Shown here one piece after another: positions 18,143 to 20,293 of a DNA stretch of 20,293 bases (position 1 is its first letter; every line of letters starts with the position of its first letter). The translations under genes and the position numbers were made by a program. The notes beneath the pieces are model-generated. The model saw only the letters and a list, made by a program, of their open reading frames with translations. It did not search any database and was not told the DNA's origin. The stretch lies in contig JAKCWW010004804.1 of assembly GCA_026260175.1 (NCBI GenBank), positions 1 to 20,293 on the forward strand, written 5' to 3'. This stretch comes from Reticulitermes lucifugus (lineage: Eukaryota; Arthropoda; Insecta; Blattodea; Rhinotermitidae).

Positions 18143-18200
18143 GATCTGCGCTCATCTGGGATATTACGCCGCGTAATATCCCAGATGAGCGCAGATCTCA
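18140..18200. repeat. Perfect 61-bp palindrome (30-bp arms, 1-bp centre)
   Basis: The arm 18140-18169 (starting TGAGATCTGCGCTCATC) is the exact reverse complement of 18171-18200, around a single C at 18170. There are no mismatches, unlike the older repeats in the window, so the structure is young or maintained. The outermost three bases (TGA) belong to the left target duplication, so the inverted copy may have been joined at 3-bp microhomology. Confidence 0.97.
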
Positions 18201-18237
18201 TCAACATCGCGGCGGAAGCCTGAAGTCAAGGTTAATT
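18143..18237 (+). mobile_element. 95-bp nested insertion carrying a palindrome
   Basis: The insertion lies between the two 10-bp direct repeats inside the LINE reading frame. Its first 58 bases form most of a perfect palindrome (18140-18200). The remaining 37 bases (TCAACATCGCGGCGGAAGCC and onward) are single. One forward frame reads IWDITPRNIPDERRSHQHR, a peptide I recall from fragments of insect repeats, so it is probably a truncated piece of a dispersed retroelement with an inverted duplication of its 5' end. Direct repeats of 10 bp fit retroposition or a DNA transposon. It has no gene of its own. Confidence 0.7.
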
Positions 18238-18247
18238 TTAGAACTGA
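18238..18247. repeat. Target-site duplication, right copy
   Basis: TTAGAACTGA, the partner of TTAGAATTGA at 18133-18142, is followed at once by the resumed LINE coding sequence (TTTTCAAGAAATCGAT). Confidence 0.75.
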
Positions 18248-18420
18248 TTTTCAAGAAATCGATTGGGAGGGCGTGGACTGGATTGATCTGCGTCAGGATA
18301 TGAACACATGGCGGGCTGTTGTGAAGACATCAATGAACCTTCGGCTTCCATAAGACGCAGGGAATTTCTCCACTCGACTGAGGTATTGTTAGCTTCTCGA
18401 GAAGGACTCTGCTCCATGGA

Positions 18421-18437
18421 GTTAGTTAGTTAGTTAA
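18421..18437. repeat. (GTTA)n tail of the LINE
   Basis: Four GTTA units directly after the LINE 3' UTR, taken as the retrotransposon's terminal microsatellite. Confidence 0.85.
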
Positions 18438-18932
18438 TTATGTTTTGTGAAAAATTAAAGTGCTCAGGAATGCCAGAGTAACGCACAAAACGATTATGTC
18501 TAGCCGAAAATCAAGTCCCAATGAATGAACACCTGGAGTGGTGTAAATGAAACAGCAAACCGCTTGGCCCAAAAGGGGCTGGCTTAAATGAAATAAAATT
18601 ATAAGATATATTTTACAGGCCAGGCTTCACCAAGCTAGATAGCTACTTGTTTCATCAGGGCACCTGCTGTCTAACGTAAGCGGATTCGACGTGTCCTGAT
18701 ACACGATTCCCAATAGGAGTTGGATTCTAATGAAGTCTCCTCACGGCCAGCTCATTTAATGTAATTTCTAATTCCTGTTCTTCCGACTGCAGGATCGGTG
18801 CATAGCGTCTTTTTGTCGTTTCTTCTGCGTGTCCTCAGACCTTTCACCTTCTCCATCACACCCTGCCTGTATACTAATCTATCATCCGGCGCACCACGGC
18901 GGTAGACGTTACATCACCGTCTGATAAAAATA
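18438..18932. other. Non-coding DNA, nothing recognised
   Basis: No open frame of note. It may contain the upstream part of the dispersed repeat whose end lies at 18933-19053, but I found no convincing match to the region upstream of its other copy. Confidence 0.35.
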
Positions 18933-19053
18933 ATGTATGTTGATTGATTGTGAATATCCAGACATCAACGTAAAATCGATGTCAGTATTGAATTATCAAC
19001 TGGATCGGGGGGATCCAACAGACGACATAATTTATATACAATATTATTAAAGT
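18933..19053 (+). repeat. Dispersed repeat, copy 2 (related to 15139-15253)
   Basis: Ordered matching blocks with copy 1 are ATGTATGTTG.TTGA, CGTAAAATCG, ATCAA.CTGG and ATATTATTAA. Copy 2 has extra bases before CGTAAAATCG and after ACTGG (a GGATCGGGGGGATCC-like patch), and lacks about 20 bases present in copy 1. The two copies are about 3.8 kb apart in direct orientation. Confidence 0.5.
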
Positions 19054-20230
19054 ATAAGATTTAAGACGTCACGTACCAGATGTGACGGGGCCGAAATATG
19101 AAATTGTATTACCAATCTTCTATGTTTAATCGCTACCTAACGTCAAGAAAAAGAAGAAAATTGAATATGCATTTAAATATCTCTGATTTAACTTAACCAT
19201 TTAGATTTAAATATCAGTGGTTAATATATGTGACGCCAGCTTAAAATGTTAAGAAGTTACCGTCAATTCCAACAGAATGTTTTTACGTCTTTTGATTCTC
19301 TGTATAAACAGCGAAATTTATCTGTAAATAACATTAAATGACTGCTTATTATAATGAACAAGTTGTATATTCCCTACCAAAATTTTGTATGAATTTCTCA
19401 TCTTGTTCATGCGACCTATTTGTCTCTCATATTTCAGTCTCCTCGATTTGATCCCCTAACGTCTTATCGTGGCAAAGTCCAAATTATGGAACTTGCTAGT
19501 GTATAACATTTTCGTTTCCTGTCTCCTGTGCGTTTGAAATATTTTTTTGTGTGTTCTTTGAATTTAAGCATTCTCAACCGCAAACTGAGAGACCAAGTTT
19601 TACGGAATTTGTAATATATTTAACGAGCGGTCTGTAAAACTATCGATTTATAGTAATGTAGATGGGCATTTCTAGTTTCTATATTAAGAGACACTAAACA
19701 ATAAGTATGGGGTACATTTAGTGACGCCAGGAGTTGTTTAAATAAACAAAGTTTAGTTTCCAAAGCAAACAAGAAACAAAAAAAGACGCTGAGACTGTAT
19801 TCCTTTCCTAAATTAAATCCGAACCTTGTATGTCTTGCGGCTGTTTGTTTAGCTACTACTCTGTTTATTTGTCAAGGGACACATATAGCGTCCCTTGTTT
19901 CGTTCCTTACCTATCTTAAGTTTGATATGAGGAACTCTTTACTCTTCGTTGCCATATGTATGAAGCTAACCCACAAACTTTAGAGATTTCTGTGTGTTCA
20001 GTTTCAGGAAACTGAAGCTTGACCGGGGGAGAAAATAGAAAGAGAAAGAGTAGTAAACTTATTTTACCGCAGCCGATGTTGGCATATGTTTGCCATACGT
20101 GGCCCTACATAATTTATCCTACATGCTGTGTTGTAAATTGCTACGGCAGCTGGTTTCGCCTCTCCACTCTCCCTCAACATTATTATTAATATTATCATCA
20201 CGAGGCTGGTTTCTTGGAAGCCGAAAAATA
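19054..20230. other. Non-coding DNA, nothing recognised
   Basis: AT-rich, without useful open frames. A small hairpin (CAAGGGAC and GTCCCTTG, 9-base loop) lies at 19873-19897, and a short ATT-rich run at 20179-20197. Confidence 0.4.
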
Positions 20231-20293
20231 TACAGGGTTATTCAAAATGATTGTCGGGGTTTTAACAACTTGTCATACACAATATACTTGAGA
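20231..20293 (+). mobile_element. Probable terminal inverted repeat of a DNA transposon, cut by the window end
   Basis: After a TA dinucleotide the sequence CAGGGTTATTCAAAATGATT (20233-20252) is followed by GTCGGGGTTTTAA. This resembles, from memory, the ends of Tc1/mariner-IS630-like elements that open CAGGGTG.TTCAAAA and continue into a TTTTAA block after about 25 bases, with TA as target. It could be the end of an element coding for a transposase like the broken one at 12302-12792, but the partner end lies outside the window. Confidence 0.45.

Larger units (their letters stand above)
18000..18437 (+). mobile_element. LINE 3' fragment with intact (GTTA)n tail, split by an insertion
   Basis: This is the best-preserved copy of the family. 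From about 18000 the frame reads YARMGERRGACRVFVGKREG, KRPLGR, then IWEDNIRIE. The other half resumes at 18248 in a different frame with FQEIDWEGVDWIDLRQDMN, TWRAVV and MNLRLP before a TAA at 18351-18353. A 3' UTR of about 65 bp follows and ends at CCATGGA plus four GTTA units (18421-18437), the element's tail. The coding region between the halves is interrupted by a 95-bp insertion with a 10-bp target duplication (18133-18247). Without it the two halves are in one frame, DNIRI joined to DFQEIDW, so the LINE was open here when hit. The reverse transcriptase and endonuclease parts are missing: a 5'-truncated, dead copy. The motifs resemble RTE/Jockey-type insect elements, but I cannot assign the clade. 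Confidence 0.85.

Overview
This window looks like a stretch of a large, AT-rich arthropod nuclear genome, most likely an insect. A polyneopteran such as a cockroach or termite is my guess from the repeat families, but I cannot prove it. No host gene can be supported. The open frames are short (the longest is 132 codons), overlap on both strands, and are what stop-codon chance gives in such DNA. There is no prokaryotic gene layout, rRNA, functional tRNA or CRISPR array. What can be read is a graveyard of transposable elements in non-coding DNA.

Layout. A 37-bp tandem repeat in four copies lies at 331-478. A 354-bp near-perfect inverted repeat (foldback element) lies at 2360-2713, and each arm carries a hammerhead-ribozyme-like core. 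A 3' fragment of a non-LTR retrotransposon (LINE) is at 3868-4236, a 123-bp element with 17-bp terminal inverted repeats at 4779-4901, a 5'-truncated tRNA-type SINE at 5562-5762, the 3' end of a second LINE family with an AAT tail at 5952-6321, and a decayed LINE fragment at 7534-7675. After about 3 kb without recognisable content come a (CA)n microsatellite and a full-length tRNA-derived SINE (10733-11020) with 15-bp target duplications. Next are a broken DDE transposase on the minus strand (12302-12792), a second degenerate tRNA-type SINE ending in (GAAA)n (12983-13284), and a CpG-rich block of unknown nature (about 14400-15120). Then come a possible mariner end (16990-17016), a minus-strand LINE fragment (17657-17860) and a plus-strand copy of the same family (about 18000-18437). 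That copy is split by a 95-bp insertion containing a perfect 61-bp palindrome. The last 60 bases look like the terminal repeat of another DNA transposon that continues beyond the window.

Four fragments (3868-4236, 7534-7675, 17657-17860, 18000-18437) come from the same LINE C-terminal region, with conserved motifs such as KLHNEELHD, GKRPLGR, WEDNI, EGVDWI and MNLR, so this family has seeded the locus repeatedly. The sequence gives no sign that the elements work together; the layout is one of independent and nested insertions. The most interesting items are the hammerhead-like foldback and the palindromic insertion whose removal restores the LINE frame.
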